Source of the DNA: RUG420 sp045642465
Lineage (GTDB): Bacteria; Bacillota; Clostridia; Oscillospirales; Acutalibacteraceae
Reading direction: 5' to 3'
NCBI GenBank assembly: GCA_045642465.1
Contig: JAZUIY010000005.1
Span: 1-36,204 of the forward strand
Length of the DNA: 36,204 nt
The translations under genes and the position numbers were made by a program. Below the pieces are notes generated by a model. The model searched no databases, was not told the origin of the DNA, and saw nothing but the letters and a program-made list of their open reading frames with translations. Below, one piece after another: positions 15,610-24,459 of the stretch (the stretch's first letter is position 1; every line of letters begins with the position of its first letter).

Positions 15610-16668
15610 ATGAGCAAAGGTAAGGCCCTGATTGCCATGAGTGGCGGCGTGGACTCCAGCGTATCAGCCCTGCTGATGAAGGACGCCGGTTACGACTGCA
15701 TTGGCGTAACCATGAAGTTGCACGAACAGTGCAATTCATCGGATGTAGACGACGCCAAAGCCTGCGCGGAGCGCTTGGGTATGCCATTTGGCGTGGTGGA
15801 CTTTCAAGACCGCTTCCAGGAATGCGTCATGGATCCGTTTGTCCGTGCTTATGAAAACGGCATTACCCCGAATCCATGTGTGGACTGCAACCGCAATTTG
15901 AAATTTGAGGCACTTTTCCGCTACGCAGAAGCGGAGCAGTGTGACCTCATTGTAACCGGCCACTACGCCCAGGTGGCATACGACGAGACCTCCGGGAGAT
16001 ACGTCTTGAAAAAGGGCCTGGACGAAAGCAAGGACCAGAGTTATGTTTTATATTCTCTGACCCAGGAACAACTTGCTCATATTCAACTGCCCCTTGGCGG
16101 TATGACCAAGCAGGCTGCCCGTGACATGGCCGAGAAACATCAGCTGGGAAACGCCCATAAAGCAGAGAGCCAGGATATTTGTTTCGTGCCTGACGGCAAA
16201 TTCTACGACTTCATTGAATCTTACGTAGGCCACGCCTATCCGGAAGGCAACTTCGTGGATTTGGAAGGCAACGTGTTAGGAAAGCACAAAGGCATTATCC
16301 GTTACACCGTTGGCCAGAGAAAGGGCCTTGGTTTGGCTTTGCCGGCTCCTATGTATGTCTGCAAAGTAGACGTGGAAAACAACGAAGTGGTTCTTTGCTC
16401 TAACGAGGAACTCTTCAGCAGAAAACTAAAAGCCAATGGGCTGAACTTAATCAGCGTGGCCAAAATAGAGAACCCGATGGAAGTGATGGCAAAGGTGCGG
16501 TATAAGCACATTGCGGCGCCGGCTGTGGTAACACAGCTGGACGACGACACCATTGAAGTGGTGTTCAAAGATCCGCAGAGAGCCATTACCAAGGGACAGG
16601 CTGTCGTCCTCTTTGACGGAGATACCGTTGTAGGAGGCGCCACCATTACCGAAACGGAATTAGACTAG
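15610..16668 (+). CDS. mnmA: tRNA-uridine 2-sulfurtransferase MnmA
   Basis: MnmA makes the 2-thio group of U34 in tRNAs for Lys, Glu and Gln, using ATP and persulfide sulfur. The 352-residue protein has the PP-loop SGGVDSS at 11-17, the catalytic Cys93 in NPCVDCNRNLKF and the partner Cys191 in SQDICF, then the central and C-terminal beta-barrel domains (HKGIIRYTVGQRKGLGL near 230). The start is ATG 15610 behind AAGGAGG; an upstream in-frame ATG overlaps the promoter. It is first in an operon with larE and luxS, all touching on sulfur chemistry. Confidence 0.96.
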   Translation: MSKGKALIAMSGGVDSSVSALLMKDAGYDCIGVTMKLHEQCNSSDVDDAKACAERLGMPFGVVDFQDRFQECVMDPFVRAYENGITPNPCVDCNRNLKFEALFRYAEAEQCDLIVTGHYAQVAYDETSGRYVLKKGLDESKDQSYVLYSLTQEQLAHIQLPLGGMTKQAARDMAEKHQLGNAHKAESQDICFVPDGKFYDFIESYVGHAYPEGNFVDLEGNVLGKHKGIIRYTVGQRKGLGLALPAPMYVCKVDVENNEVVLCSNEELFSRKLKANGLNLISVAKIENPMEVMAKVRYKHIAAPAVVTQLDDDTIEVVFKDPQRAITKGQAVVLFDGDTVVGGATITETELD

Positions 16669-16678
16669 GAGGGAAAAC

Positions 16679-17488
16679 ATGACTGCAAAAGAAAAATACC
16701 AGCGGTTACTGGACCTTCTCCGTGGATATGGTACCGTGGCAGTAGCCTTCTCCGGCGGCGTAGACTCCACCTTGCTTTTGGCAGCAGCCAAAGAAGCCGT
16801 AGGGGATAAGTGTATTGCCCTGACTGCGGTTTCCGAAGTGAATCCCAAGTGGGAAACGGCAGAAGCAGACCAGTTCTGCTTAGCCAACGGTATCCGGCAA
16901 ATCAAAGTGGTTACCGGAGAACTGATGTTAGAGGAATTTGCCTCTAACCCACCGGACCGCTGTTATATCTGTAAAAAGGAAATCTTCGGTGCGCTGCAAA
17001 AGTATGCAGACAGAGAGGGTGCCGTCTTAGTAGAAGGATCCAACATGGATGACCTGGGAGATTACCGTCCCGGCCTGAAAGCCATTGCGGAATTAGACGT
17101 AAAAAGCCCTCTGAGAGATGCCGAATTATATAAAGCAGAAATCAGGGAACTGTCTGAAGAAATGAACCTGCCAACCTGGTCTAAGCCAAGCTTTGCCTGT
17201 CTGGCTTCCCGGATTCCTTATGGAGAACGGATTACGGCGGAAAAGCTGAATCGCATAGATCTGGCAGAAGAATATTTGAAGAACAACCATTTTTCGGTGT
17301 TCCGTGTCCGCTGCCTCAACGACGGTGTCACCGCCAAAATTGAAGTGGATCCGGCAGACATTCCGGTGCTGAAATCCAAACTGCTGTACTTAACGCCGTA
17401 CTACAAATCCCTGGGCTTCCAAGAAGTCTTGGTAGACGAAAACGGCTATAAAATGGGGGCTCTCAACGAAGCCCTAAAGGAGAAATGA
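16679..17488 (+). CDS. larE: ATP-dependent sulfur transferase LarE
   Basis: LarE adds sulfur to the pyridinium dinucleotide precursor of the nickel-pincer cofactor used by lactate racemase and relatives. The 269 residues include PP-loop AFSGGVDST near 23-31 and GSNMDDLGDYRPGL near 120. Three cysteines, C95 and C98 (RCYICKK) and C174 (FACLASRIPYG), correspond to the pattern of LarE forms that bind a 4Fe-4S cluster and recycle, rather than sacrificing a single Cys as in Lactiplantibacillus plantarum (known for the family; cluster binding here is inferred). larA, larB and larC are not in the window. Located 11 bases after mnmA and one base before luxS. Confidence 0.9.
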   Translation: MTAKEKYQRLLDLLRGYGTVAVAFSGGVDSTLLLAAAKEAVGDKCIALTAVSEVNPKWETAEADQFCLANGIRQIKVVTGELMLEEFASNPPDRCYICKKEIFGALQKYADREGAVLVEGSNMDDLGDYRPGLKAIAELDVKSPLRDAELYKAEIRELSEEMNLPTWSKPSFACLASRIPYGERITAEKLNRIDLAEEYLKNNHFSVFRVRCLNDGVTAKIEVDPADIPVLKSKLLYLTPYYKSLGFQEVLVDENGYKMGALNEALKEK

Positions 17489-17489
17489 T

Positions 17490-17975
17490 ATGAAGAAAAT
17501 TGCAAGTTTTGCCATTGACCACGATAGATTGAAAAAGGGCATCTACGTTTCCCGCGTTGACGGCGATGTCGTAACTTACGACATCCGCATGAAGGAACCA
17601 AACAAGGGAGACTACGTTTCCAACGGTGGCCTTCACACCTTCGAGCATCTGTTTGCTACCTATGTCCGCAACACCAAGTTTGCCGACAGCATTATCTACG
17701 TTGGCCCAATGGGCTGCCGCACCGGCTTTTATTTCTTAACCCGTAACGACATCAGCAAGGAAGACATTATTGCCCTGCTTCAGGAATGCTTCGCCTTCAT
17801 CCGCGACTTTGAAGGAGATATCCCGGGCGCCAAACGTCAGGAATGCGGAAACTACTTAGAACACTCCCTTCCGGACGCCAAAGTGGTGGCCATTGACATG
17901 CTGGAAGTCCTGGACGGTTACACCCCGGAACAAATGGAATACACCGCTTACATTGGCGATGAACTTGGTATCTAA
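17490..17975 (+). CDS. luxS: S-ribosylhomocysteine lyase LuxS
   Basis: LuxS cleaves S-ribosylhomocysteine to homocysteine and DPD, the precursor of autoinducer-2, as part of the activated methyl cycle. The 161-residue protein has the metal-binding HTFEH (His49, His53) and Cys119 (RQECGNYLEH), and the catalytic Cys76 in GPMGCRTGFYF. All key residues are present. It is the last gene of the mnmA-larE-luxS operon, starting right after the larE stop with AAAGGAG inside larE's end, and is followed by a strong terminator. Confidence 0.97.
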   Translation: MKKIASFAIDHDRLKKGIYVSRVDGDVVTYDIRMKEPNKGDYVSNGGLHTFEHLFATYVRNTKFADSIIYVGPMGCRTGFYFLTRNDISKEDIIALLQECFAFIRDFEGDIPGAKRQECGNYLEHSLPDAKVVAIDMLEVLDGYTPEQMEYTAYIGDELGI

Positions 17976-17984
17976 ACAAAATAA

Positions 17985-18009
17985 AAAAGCCCCCGATTCG
18001 GGGGCTTTT
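17985..18009. terminator. Bidirectional terminator between luxS and the HerA-like gene
   Basis: AAAAGCCCCCG-ATT-CGGGGGCTTTT with T-rich sequence on both sides serves the convergent luxS and HerA-like genes. Confidence 0.9.
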
Positions 18010-18019
18010 CTTTTTTTAC

Positions 18020-19783
18020 TTATTTCTTGAAGAGAGTACCAATGAGGCCACGGCCAAGGGTTGCACCCAAGTTACCGCCAATCTTCTTGCCGGTAGAACC
18101 GCCAATGGCAGAACCAAGGGCCTGTCCTACTTCACGGCCAACGGTGGAAGCAACAGAAGAACCGGCATTCTTCACCAGTCTCTGGCGGTCTTTTGCCTTT
18201 TGTTCTTCTTCTTTTGCAGCTTCCTTGGCGGCCTTTTCAGCAGCCTTTTGGGCTTCCTGTTCTGCTTTGGCTTCTGCAGCTGCCTTTGCCTTTGCCTCAG
18301 CAAGGATTTGCTTTTCAGCGGCCTTCAAAGCATCTTGTTCCGCCTTCTGCTGGGCCTTTGCTTCTGCAAGGGCAGCCTTTTCGGCAGCCTTGGCTTCTGC
18401 AGCGGCCTGCTTTTCTGCTTCGGCAGCAGCCTTCTCGGCTTCCTTCTGACGAAGGGCTTCGGCTGCGGCAGCTTCTTTGGCTTCCTGTTCTTCTACGCCT
18501 CTGCGGAGCAGCAGTTCGTATGCGGATTCAGGGTCTACAGAATTGGCATATTTGCCATAGAGGAGAGAGGACTTAATGCAGTTGTCTCTGCTCATGTCAT
18601 CAATGGTATCCATTAAGCACTTCGGAGGAAGTACGCTGGATTTTTCGGCTACGTTTGGAATACCCTTTTCGTCCAGGGTGGAGATAACGGCTTCGCCGGT
18701 ACCCAGGGCAAGGATGGTTTCAAAGGTGTCGAAATCCGGATTTTCACGGAAGGATTCTGCAGCAGCTTTTACGGCTTTCTGTTCTGCAGGAGTGTAAGCA
18801 CGAAGACCGTGCTGTACCTTGTTGCCCAACTGAGCAAGTACGTTGTCCGGAATGTCTCTTGGGTTCTGGGTGCAGAAGTAAACGCCGACACCCTTGGAAC
18901 GGATGAGTTTTACCAGCTGTTCAATCTTGTCCAGCAAGGTCTTGGAAATATCATTGAAGAGGAGATGTGCTTCATCAAAGAAGAAGACCATTTTTGGCTT
19001 GTCTAAGTCTCCTACTTCCGGAAGGGTTTCAAAGAGTTCGGAGAGCATCCACAGTAAGAATGCGGAATACAGTCTGCCGTTATTAATGAGAGAAGAACTA
19101 TCCAGAACATTGATCATACCGCGGCCGGCATCCTGGGTCAGCCAGTCGGCAATGTTCAGTGCCGGTTCTCCAAAGAAGACGTCAGCACCTTCGGATTCCA
19201 AAGCAACAATGGCGCGGGTAATAACGCCCAAAGAAGCAGAGGAGATTTTACCGTATTCAGCGGCATATTCGTTTGCGTGGTCACCTACAAAGTTGAGCAT
19301 GGACTTTAAGTCCTTGGTGTCAATGAGAAGCAGGTTTGCGTCATCTGCAATTTTGAATACCACAGAAAGGATGTCAGACTGCAAGTCATTTAATCCTAAA
19401 ACGCGAGCCAGCAGGGTAGGACCCATTTCAGAAATGGTGGTACGGAGCTGGATGCCTTTCTGTCCATAAATATCCCAAAGGGTAACAGGGCTGCCTTCGT
19501 ATTGGAAGCCATACTGTGCTAGACCGAACTTGGCGATGCGGCTCTGCATGTTTTCACTGTCTACGCCCGGTTTCATCATGCCGGCGATGTCTCCCTTAAC
19601 ATCGGCCATGAATACCGGAACGCCCATTGCGGAGAAGGATTCGGCCATAACCTTTAAAGTAACGGTTTTACCGGTACCGGTGGCGCCGGCTACCAAACCG
19701 TGGCGGTTGGCCATGCTAGGCAGGAGAAAAACAGGTTCTCCCTTGTCGTTGTTTGCTAACCAGATTTTGTTGTCTCTGATCAT
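18020..19783 (-). CDS. HerA-like ATPase (DUF853/YjgR family)
   Basis: The 587-residue protein begins MIRDNKIWLANNDKG; I choose this ATG at 19783 because AGAGAGGA lies just upstream, although the frame is open further. It has Walker A GATGTGKTV near residue 33 and Walker B MVFFFDEAHLLF near 270, with the VGVYFCTQNP sensor, as in the HerA/FtsK-type DUF853 family (E. coli YjgR). Residues about 430-540 are a long Ala/Glu/Lys/Gln-rich coiled coil, and the tail is glycine-rich (GQALGSAIGGSTGKKIGGNL), resembling other family members. The role is unknown; HerA relatives are DNA-translocating hexamers. It has no NurA partner beside it. Confidence 0.88.
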   Translation of the reverse strand: MIRDNKIWLANNDKGEPVFLLPSMANRHGLVAGATGTGKTVTLKVMAESFSAMGVPVFMADVKGDIAGMMKPGVDSENMQSRIAKFGLAQYGFQYEGSPVTLWDIYGQKGIQLRTTISEMGPTLLARVLGLNDLQSDILSVVFKIADDANLLLIDTKDLKSMLNFVGDHANEYAAEYGKISSASLGVITRAIVALESEGADVFFGEPALNIADWLTQDAGRGMINVLDSSSLINNGRLYSAFLLWMLSELFETLPEVGDLDKPKMVFFFDEAHLLFNDISKTLLDKIEQLVKLIRSKGVGVYFCTQNPRDIPDNVLAQLGNKVQHGLRAYTPAEQKAVKAAAESFRENPDFDTFETILALGTGEAVISTLDEKGIPNVAEKSSVLPPKCLMDTIDDMSRDNCIKSSLLYGKYANSVDPESAYELLLRRGVEEQEAKEAAAAEALRQKEAEKAAAEAEKQAAAEAKAAEKAALAEAKAQQKAEQDALKAAEKQILAEAKAKAAAEAKAEQEAQKAAEKAAKEAAKEEEQKAKDRQRLVKNAGSSVASTVGREVGQALGSAIGGSTGKKIGGNLGATLGRGLIGTLFKK

Positions 19784-19830
19784 AGTAGTTCCTCTCTTTC
19801 CGTAGATTAAAGTACCCCTATATTTTACCA

Positions 19831-19863
19831 AAAAACTGCGCCTTCGAAAAGGCGCAGTCTGTT
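19831..19863 (-). terminator. Terminator of the TSUP permease gene
   Basis: On the minus strand ACTGCGCCTT-loop-AAGGCGCAGT is followed by six T's. It separates the permease gene from the HerA-like gene. Confidence 0.85.
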
Positions 19864-19864
19864 T

Positions 19865-20635
19865 TTAAAAGATGTAATTCATGAGAATGATACCGGCACC
19901 CAAAATGGTAAGGAACAAACCGGTAATCCGATTGAGCTTAATGGGTTCTGCCTTGTTGGCAAATTTGGCTGCCAAACGGGCAAAGATAAGGGTGAAGATG
20001 ATGCACAAAATGGTCAACGTCCAATCCGGCTGACCGCCAATGGCAAAGTGGGAAGCCGCTCCGGTAAAGGCGGTGAACGTCATAATAAAGGTGCTGGTGC
20101 CCACGGCGGTTTTTAGGTCATAGCCTAACAGACTGGTGAGGGCAATTAACAGCATCATGCCACCGCCGGCGCCTACGAAACCGCAGACGAAGCCAATGGC
20201 AATGCCGGTCAGGATGGACTGAAAGACCCGCTTTTTGGCATCTTTACTTTCCGAACTTTCCTTGGTGTTGGTAACCGGACGGATTAAGAATTTCAGTCCC
20301 ACCAGTAAGGTGAAGGAACAGGACAAACCGCCCAAAGCCACGTTTGGCACATAGGATGCCACCTTAGAAGCAATGACGGTAACAATGAGCACGGTAATCA
20401 TCATGATGATACCGTTTTTGATATCTATATTTTTGTGTTTCCCGTAGGTGTAAGCCGCCGCGGCAGAGGCCAATACGTCACTGGCCAGCGCAATGCCGAT
20501 GGCTTCATATGCGGGAACCTTTAAAAAGGCAATGAGCATGGGGCTGACAACCGCTGCAGCACTGAGCCCCGCAAGGCCGGTTCCCAAGCCGGCGCCGATG
20601 CCTGCAATGAGGCACACGATAAGTTCCAAAATCAT
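19865..20635 (-). CDS. TauE/SafE (TSUP) family membrane permease
   Basis: The 256-residue protein has about eight hydrophobic helices, with the duplicated glycine-rich signature of the family: GIGAGLGTGLAGLSAAAVVSP at the start and GFVCGFVGAGGGMMLLIALT in the second half. TSUP proteins move anionic sulfur or carbon compounds (sulfite, sulfonates, thiosulfate) across the cytoplasmic membrane. The substrate cannot be told. It reads divergently from the GH3 glycosidase gene and has AAGGAG 9 bases before its ATG. It is a single-gene unit with its own terminator. Confidence 0.9.
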   Translation of the reverse strand: MILELIVCLIAGIGAGLGTGLAGLSAAAVVSPMLIAFLKVPAYEAIGIALASDVLASAAAAYTYGKHKNIDIKNGIIMMITVLIVTVIASKVASYVPNVALGGLSCSFTLLVGLKFLIRPVTNTKESSESKDAKKRVFQSILTGIAIGFVCGFVGAGGGMMLLIALTSLLGYDLKTAVGTSTFIMTFTAFTGAASHFAIGGQPDWTLTILCIIFTLIFARLAAKFANKAEPIKLNRITGLFLTILGAGIILMNYIF

Positions 20636-20655
20636 GGTTCCATTCTCCTTTTTTG

Positions 20656-20684
20656 TTCACAAAAATTATAGCATAGGATATACT
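20656..20684 (+). promoter_or_regulatory. Promoter of the GH3-murD-murI cluster
   Basis: TTCACA (20656-20661), 17 bases, TATACT (20679-20684). The -10 box lies within a dyad at 20665-20689 shared with the divergent permease gene. Confidence 0.5.
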
Positions 20685-20689
20685 ATAAT
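20665..20689. promoter_or_regulatory. 25-bp dyad between divergent TSUP and GH3 genes
   Basis: ATTATAG (20665-20671) and CTATAAT (20683-20689) are perfect mirror halves; the symmetry extends to 9-10 bases per arm with one mismatch. Each arm also contains a TATAAT-like -10 box for one direction, so it may be either back-to-back -10 elements or an operator. Confidence 0.45.
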
Positions 20690-20730
20690 GTGGTGTAATT
20701 TGAGCATTTGTTTTTTAGGAGGAAGGCACC

Positions 20731-23046
20731 ATGGATTTGAAACGATTTGCGGAGCAAAAAATGCAGACCGTCATGGATAAAGTCATGCATTCCGGACTGT
20801 CTCAGGACAGTTCCCTTGCCCTTGGAAACCGTGAAATCATGAACGGTATGCCGGAACTGATTCGTCAGGCCGGTGCCGAAGGCTGCGTTCTTTTGGAAAA
20901 CAATGGGGTGCTCCCGCTGCAAAAAGACGAAGCAGTTGCTGTGTTCGGCAGATGCCAGTACGACTGGTTCTGTGTAGGATACGGCAGTGGCGGAGACATT
21001 CATCCACCTTACAAAGTAAACCTCATTGATGGCTTCAAAGCCGCCGGCGTGAAGTATGATCTTGGCCTGGCAAAAATCTATGAAGATTGGATAGATGCTC
21101 ACCCGGCCAGAGATGGCTTTTGGGGTCACTGGCCGATGTCTCACGACGAAATGCCGGTGGACAAGGCAACCCTTCGTGCCGTTGCTTCCCGTTGTGACAC
21201 CGCAGTGGTGGTACTTGGCCGCGCTGCCGGAGAAGACCGGGAAAACACCCTGACCCAGGGCAGTTACTACCTGACCAAAGAGGAAGAAACCTTGCTGGCC
21301 GGTACTTCTGAACTGTTCCGCAACGTGGTTGTGGTATTAAACATTGGCAATATTATAGATTTCTCCTGGGTGGAAAAATACCGCCCAGCTGGTCTGCTGA
21401 TTGCTTGGCAAGGCGGCATGGAATCCGGTAACGCAGTGACCGACGTGCTGTATGGCACCGTTTCTCCTTGTGGCCGTTTGACAGACAGCATTGCCAAATC
21501 CTATGAGGCATATCCAACTGCTCAAAACTTTGGAGGCAAAGAAGAAACCAAATACCAGGAAGGTATTTTCCTAGGATACCGTTACTTTGAAAAGGACCAT
21601 GAAGAGGACCTGCTTTACCCATTTGCCTACGGTCTCTCTTATACCAATTTTGACGTTACCCCAATGGGGATGGCCTATAACGAAAAGACCAATAAAATTA
21701 CGGTACAAGTCCGTGTCACCAATACCGGCAACTGCCCGGGCAAAGAAGTGGTGACCCTTTGGTGTGCCGTACCGGAAGGCCGGCTGAGCCAGCCTGCCCG
21801 TGTGCTGGTAGGGTTTGCAAAAACCGAAACCCTGCAGCCATCCGAACGGCAGGTTTTGCTGGTTTCCGCCAACCTGGATTACATGACCGCTTACGATGAA
21901 CTAAAGCATGCCTATGTCTATGAAGAAGGCGAATACAAGTTCATCATTAACAATACCTATTACAGTTCTATCTACATGCGGGAAAACCAAGTGCAGCATC
22001 AGTGCAAAGAAGCTGCTGTGCCGGATGTAGACTTAAAGCAGCGGATTTTACATCAGCTGCCGGAAAGCATTACCCCTATGGAATTTGGCTACACCTTTAA
22101 GGATGTAGTAAGTGGCAGAGCCCAAATGAAACAGTTTGTGGCACAGCTTTCCAAAGAGGAATTAGAGGCGCTGACCCGGGGCCACGGCTTTATGGATAGC
22201 CCACTTGGCACTGCCGGAAACGCCGGCGTCATTGGGGGCATTTTGCCTTCCTTGCAGGAAAAAGGCGTCCCTGCCGTCACCTTGACCGACGGCCCTTCCG
22301 GCATCCGCTTAAACCGCTACAGTTCCCTGCTGCCAATTGGCACCTGCCTGGCCAGCACCTGGAACCTAGATCTGGTAACCGATTTATATGAAACCTTAGC
22401 AGAGGAAATGAAGCTGGCCGGCTCTAACGTGCTGTTGGCACCGGGCATGAACCTCCATAGAAACCCTCTGTGTGGACGCAACTTTGAATACTTCTCCGAA
22501 GACCCGCTGCTGTCCGGCTTTATGGGTGCTGCTGTGGTCCGTGGCCTCCAGCGTCATGGCGTCAGCGCCTGTCCAAAGCACTTCTGCTGTAACAATCAGG
22601 AAACCAACCGTGCCAACAACAACTCGGTGGTTTCAGAGCGGGCTTTGAGAGAACTGTATTTACGGAACTTTGAAATCTGTGTAAAAGAAGGTCAGCCTTG
22701 GTGCATTATGACCTCTTACAATAAAATCAACGGAATCTGGGGTCATTACAACTACGACACCGTTACCACCATTCTCCGAAAGGAATGGGGGTATGATGGC
22801 TTGGTCATCACCGACTGGTGGATGAAGAAAGCTGTGAGCCCGGAATTCCCAAAACTGCAGGACAATGCGTACCGTGTCCGTGCCGGCGTAGATGTGCTTA
22901 TGCCGGGAGACATGAATCGCCTTGCCAAGTCCTATAAGGCAGATAAGACACTGCTGGAAAGCTTGGACAAGAAAAACGGCATTACCTTAGGAGAAATCCA
23001 GCTGGCCGCAATGCACACATTAGAATTCTTGCAGAAATTATCCTAA
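20731..23046 (+). CDS. Glycoside hydrolase family 3 enzyme with inverted domain order
   Basis: A 771-residue beta-glycosidase, probably beta-glucosidase-like. The domains are in reverse order to classical GH3 enzymes. The alpha/beta sandwich comes first (GAEGCVLLENNGVLPLQ near 50, YQEGIFLGYRYF near 275), then a fibronectin-III-like part (VRVTNTGNCPGKEVVTLW near 330). The TIM-barrel comes last (TLTDGPSGIRLNR near 515, GRNFEYFSEDP near 585, KHFCCNNQETNR near 612, and LVITDWW near 693 with the probable nucleophile Asp695). Butyrivibrio fibrisolvens and Ruminococcus albus enzymes with this order are known. There is no signal peptide, so it acts on imported sugars or cell-wall fragments. It starts behind AGGAGGAAGG and is followed by murD after 26 bases. 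Confidence 0.92.
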   Translation: MDLKRFAEQKMQTVMDKVMHSGLSQDSSLALGNREIMNGMPELIRQAGAEGCVLLENNGVLPLQKDEAVAVFGRCQYDWFCVGYGSGGDIHPPYKVNLIDGFKAAGVKYDLGLAKIYEDWIDAHPARDGFWGHWPMSHDEMPVDKATLRAVASRCDTAVVVLGRAAGEDRENTLTQGSYYLTKEEETLLAGTSELFRNVVVVLNIGNIIDFSWVEKYRPAGLLIAWQGGMESGNAVTDVLYGTVSPCGRLTDSIAKSYEAYPTAQNFGGKEETKYQEGIFLGYRYFEKDHEEDLLYPFAYGLSYTNFDVTPMGMAYNEKTNKITVQVRVTNTGNCPGKEVVTLWCAVPEGRLSQPARVLVGFAKTETLQPSERQVLLVSANLDYMTAYDELKHAYVYEEGEYKFIINNTYYSSIYMRENQVQHQCKEAAVPDVDLKQRILHQLPESITPMEFGYTFKDVVSGRAQMKQFVAQLSKEELEALTRGHGFMDSPLGTAGNAGVIGGILPSLQEKGVPAVTLTDGPSGIRLNRYSSLLPIGTCLASTWNLDLVTDLYETLAEEMKLAGSNVLLAPGMNLHRNPLCGRNFEYFSEDPLLSGFMGAAVVRGLQRHGVSACPKHFCCNNQETNRANNNSVVSERALRELYLRNFEICVKEGQPWCIMTSYNKINGIWGHYNYDTVTTILRKEWGYDGLVITDWWMKKAVSPEFPKLQDNAYRVRAGVDVLMPGDMNRLAKSYKADKTLLESLDKKNGITLGEIQLAAMHTLEFLQKLS

Positions 23047-23072
23047 GCGAAGAATTAAGGAGCAACAAAACA

Positions 23073-24419
23073 ATGGAGTTTTCCGGAAAACACGTTTTGG
23101 TTGTCGGACTTGCCCGCAGCGGCATGGCAGCCATCAAATTACTGACCAAATTGGGTGCAAAAATTACCGTATCCGAAAGTAAGGCCAGAGAAGATATGAA
23201 AGAACTTCCTGAATTGGAAGCCATGGGCGTTACCATTGTAGGTCAGGAATTAGACGTATTCCAAAAACCATATGACCTCTGTGTCAAAAACCCGGGGGTC
23301 CCGTACCGAAGTGACAAAATGTTGGCCTTGGAAGCCCAGAACATTCCGGTTATTACCGAAATTGAACTAGCATTCCAGGTAGCAAAGCCACAGCATTACA
23401 TTGCCATTACCGGTTCCAACGGTAAGACCACCACATCCACTCTTGTTTACGACATTTTTGAAAAAGCCTTCGGGGACAAAGTACACCTCTGTGGTAACAT
23501 CGGTATTCCACTTTGTGAAATTATCATGAAGGAAGGCTTGCTGGAACAGGAAGGGCATTATATTGTTTTGGAAATCTCCAATTTCCAGTTGGTGAACATT
23601 GACCGGTTCCGTCCGGACGTAGCCACCATTTTGAACTTGTCTCCGGACCATATTGACTTCATGGGAAGTCTGGAAAACTACTATAAATCTAAGACGGAAG
23701 TTTACCGCAACATGAAGGGAAACGACCTCTTTGTTTACAACGCAGAAGATGCCACCTTGCTGGAATACCTGGAAAAATATCCGGTTCCATGCACCAAAAA
23801 GGGATTCACCCTTTTTGACCCAACTTCTTATGCCTACGCAGACGACGAATTCGTCTATGTAGGAGGGGAAGCCGTATTAAAGAGAGAAGACATTTTCGTA
23901 GTCGGCAACCACAACTTAGCCAATGTCATTACCGCTTGTGCAATGGCAAAGGCTTGTAACATTTCCAATGAAGACATTGCAGAAGCCGTTCGTGCATTCC
24001 GTGGGGTTGAGCACCGCATTGAATTCGTTCGGGAACGAAACGGCGTAAAATACTACAATGACTCCAAGGGCACCAACACAGATGCCACCATTACCGCACT
24101 GAAGGCCTTCCCAAAAGACGTTATCCTGCTCATGGGCGGTTATGAAAAAGGCCTGGCCATGGATGACGTGAAAGCCAACATGGGCTGCGTAAAAAAGGCC
24201 ATTGGTTTTGGGGCCTGCGGTAAGCGCCTCATTGACGACACCGTAGGAAAAGACGGCGTTGTAGTAGACACTTTGGTAGACGCACTGGAAGAAGCACTGA
24301 AGTATGCTCAGCCTGGAGATGTCGTCCTTCTCTCACCAACCACCAGCTCCTTTGACCAGTACACCTGCTTTGAAGAACGTGGGGATCATTTTAAGAAATT
24401 GGTAAATGCTCTCTCCTGA
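23073..24419 (+). CDS. murD: UDP-N-acetylmuramoylalanine-D-glutamate ligase MurD
   Basis: MurD adds D-glutamate to UDP-MurNAc-L-Ala in peptidoglycan precursor synthesis in the cytoplasm. The 448 residues have the Rossmann-like N-terminal domain (HVLVVGLARSGMAAIKLL), the ATP loop ITGSNGKTTT near 110, NLSPDHIDFMG near 190, HNLANVITACAMA near 280, and EHRIEFV then YYNDSKGTNTDATI near 310-335, all Mur-ligase hallmarks. It is directly upstream of murI, which makes its substrate D-glutamate, so the two genes form a functional pair. A perfect 14-bp palindrome overlaps its stop codon (24416-24429). Confidence 0.97.
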   Translation: MEFSGKHVLVVGLARSGMAAIKLLTKLGAKITVSESKAREDMKELPELEAMGVTIVGQELDVFQKPYDLCVKNPGVPYRSDKMLALEAQNIPVITEIELAFQVAKPQHYIAITGSNGKTTTSTLVYDIFEKAFGDKVHLCGNIGIPLCEIIMKEGLLEQEGHYIVLEISNFQLVNIDRFRPDVATILNLSPDHIDFMGSLENYYKSKTEVYRNMKGNDLFVYNAEDATLLEYLEKYPVPCTKKGFTLFDPTSYAYADDEFVYVGGEAVLKREDIFVVGNHNLANVITACAMAKACNISNEDIAEAVRAFRGVEHRIEFVRERNGVKYYNDSKGTNTDATITALKAFPKDVILLMGGYEKGLAMDDVKANMGCVKKAIGFGACGKRLIDDTVGKDGVVVDTLVDALEEALKYAQPGDVVLLSPTTSSFDQYTCFEERGDHFKKLVNALS

Positions 24420-24459
24420 GCATGCTCAGTTTCACATTACATAAAGGAAGGTTCCATTT

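Noticed and set aside
18027..18616. Overlapping plus-strand frames rich in Ala, Leu, Phe and Ser
   Set aside because: They arise from the repetitive coiled-coil codons of the HerA-like gene on the other strand.
24416..24429. Perfect 14-bp palindrome CTGAGCATGCTCAG at the murD stop
   Set aside because: No T-tract follows and it has no loop, so it is neither a terminator nor linked to a recognisable regulator; probably chance.
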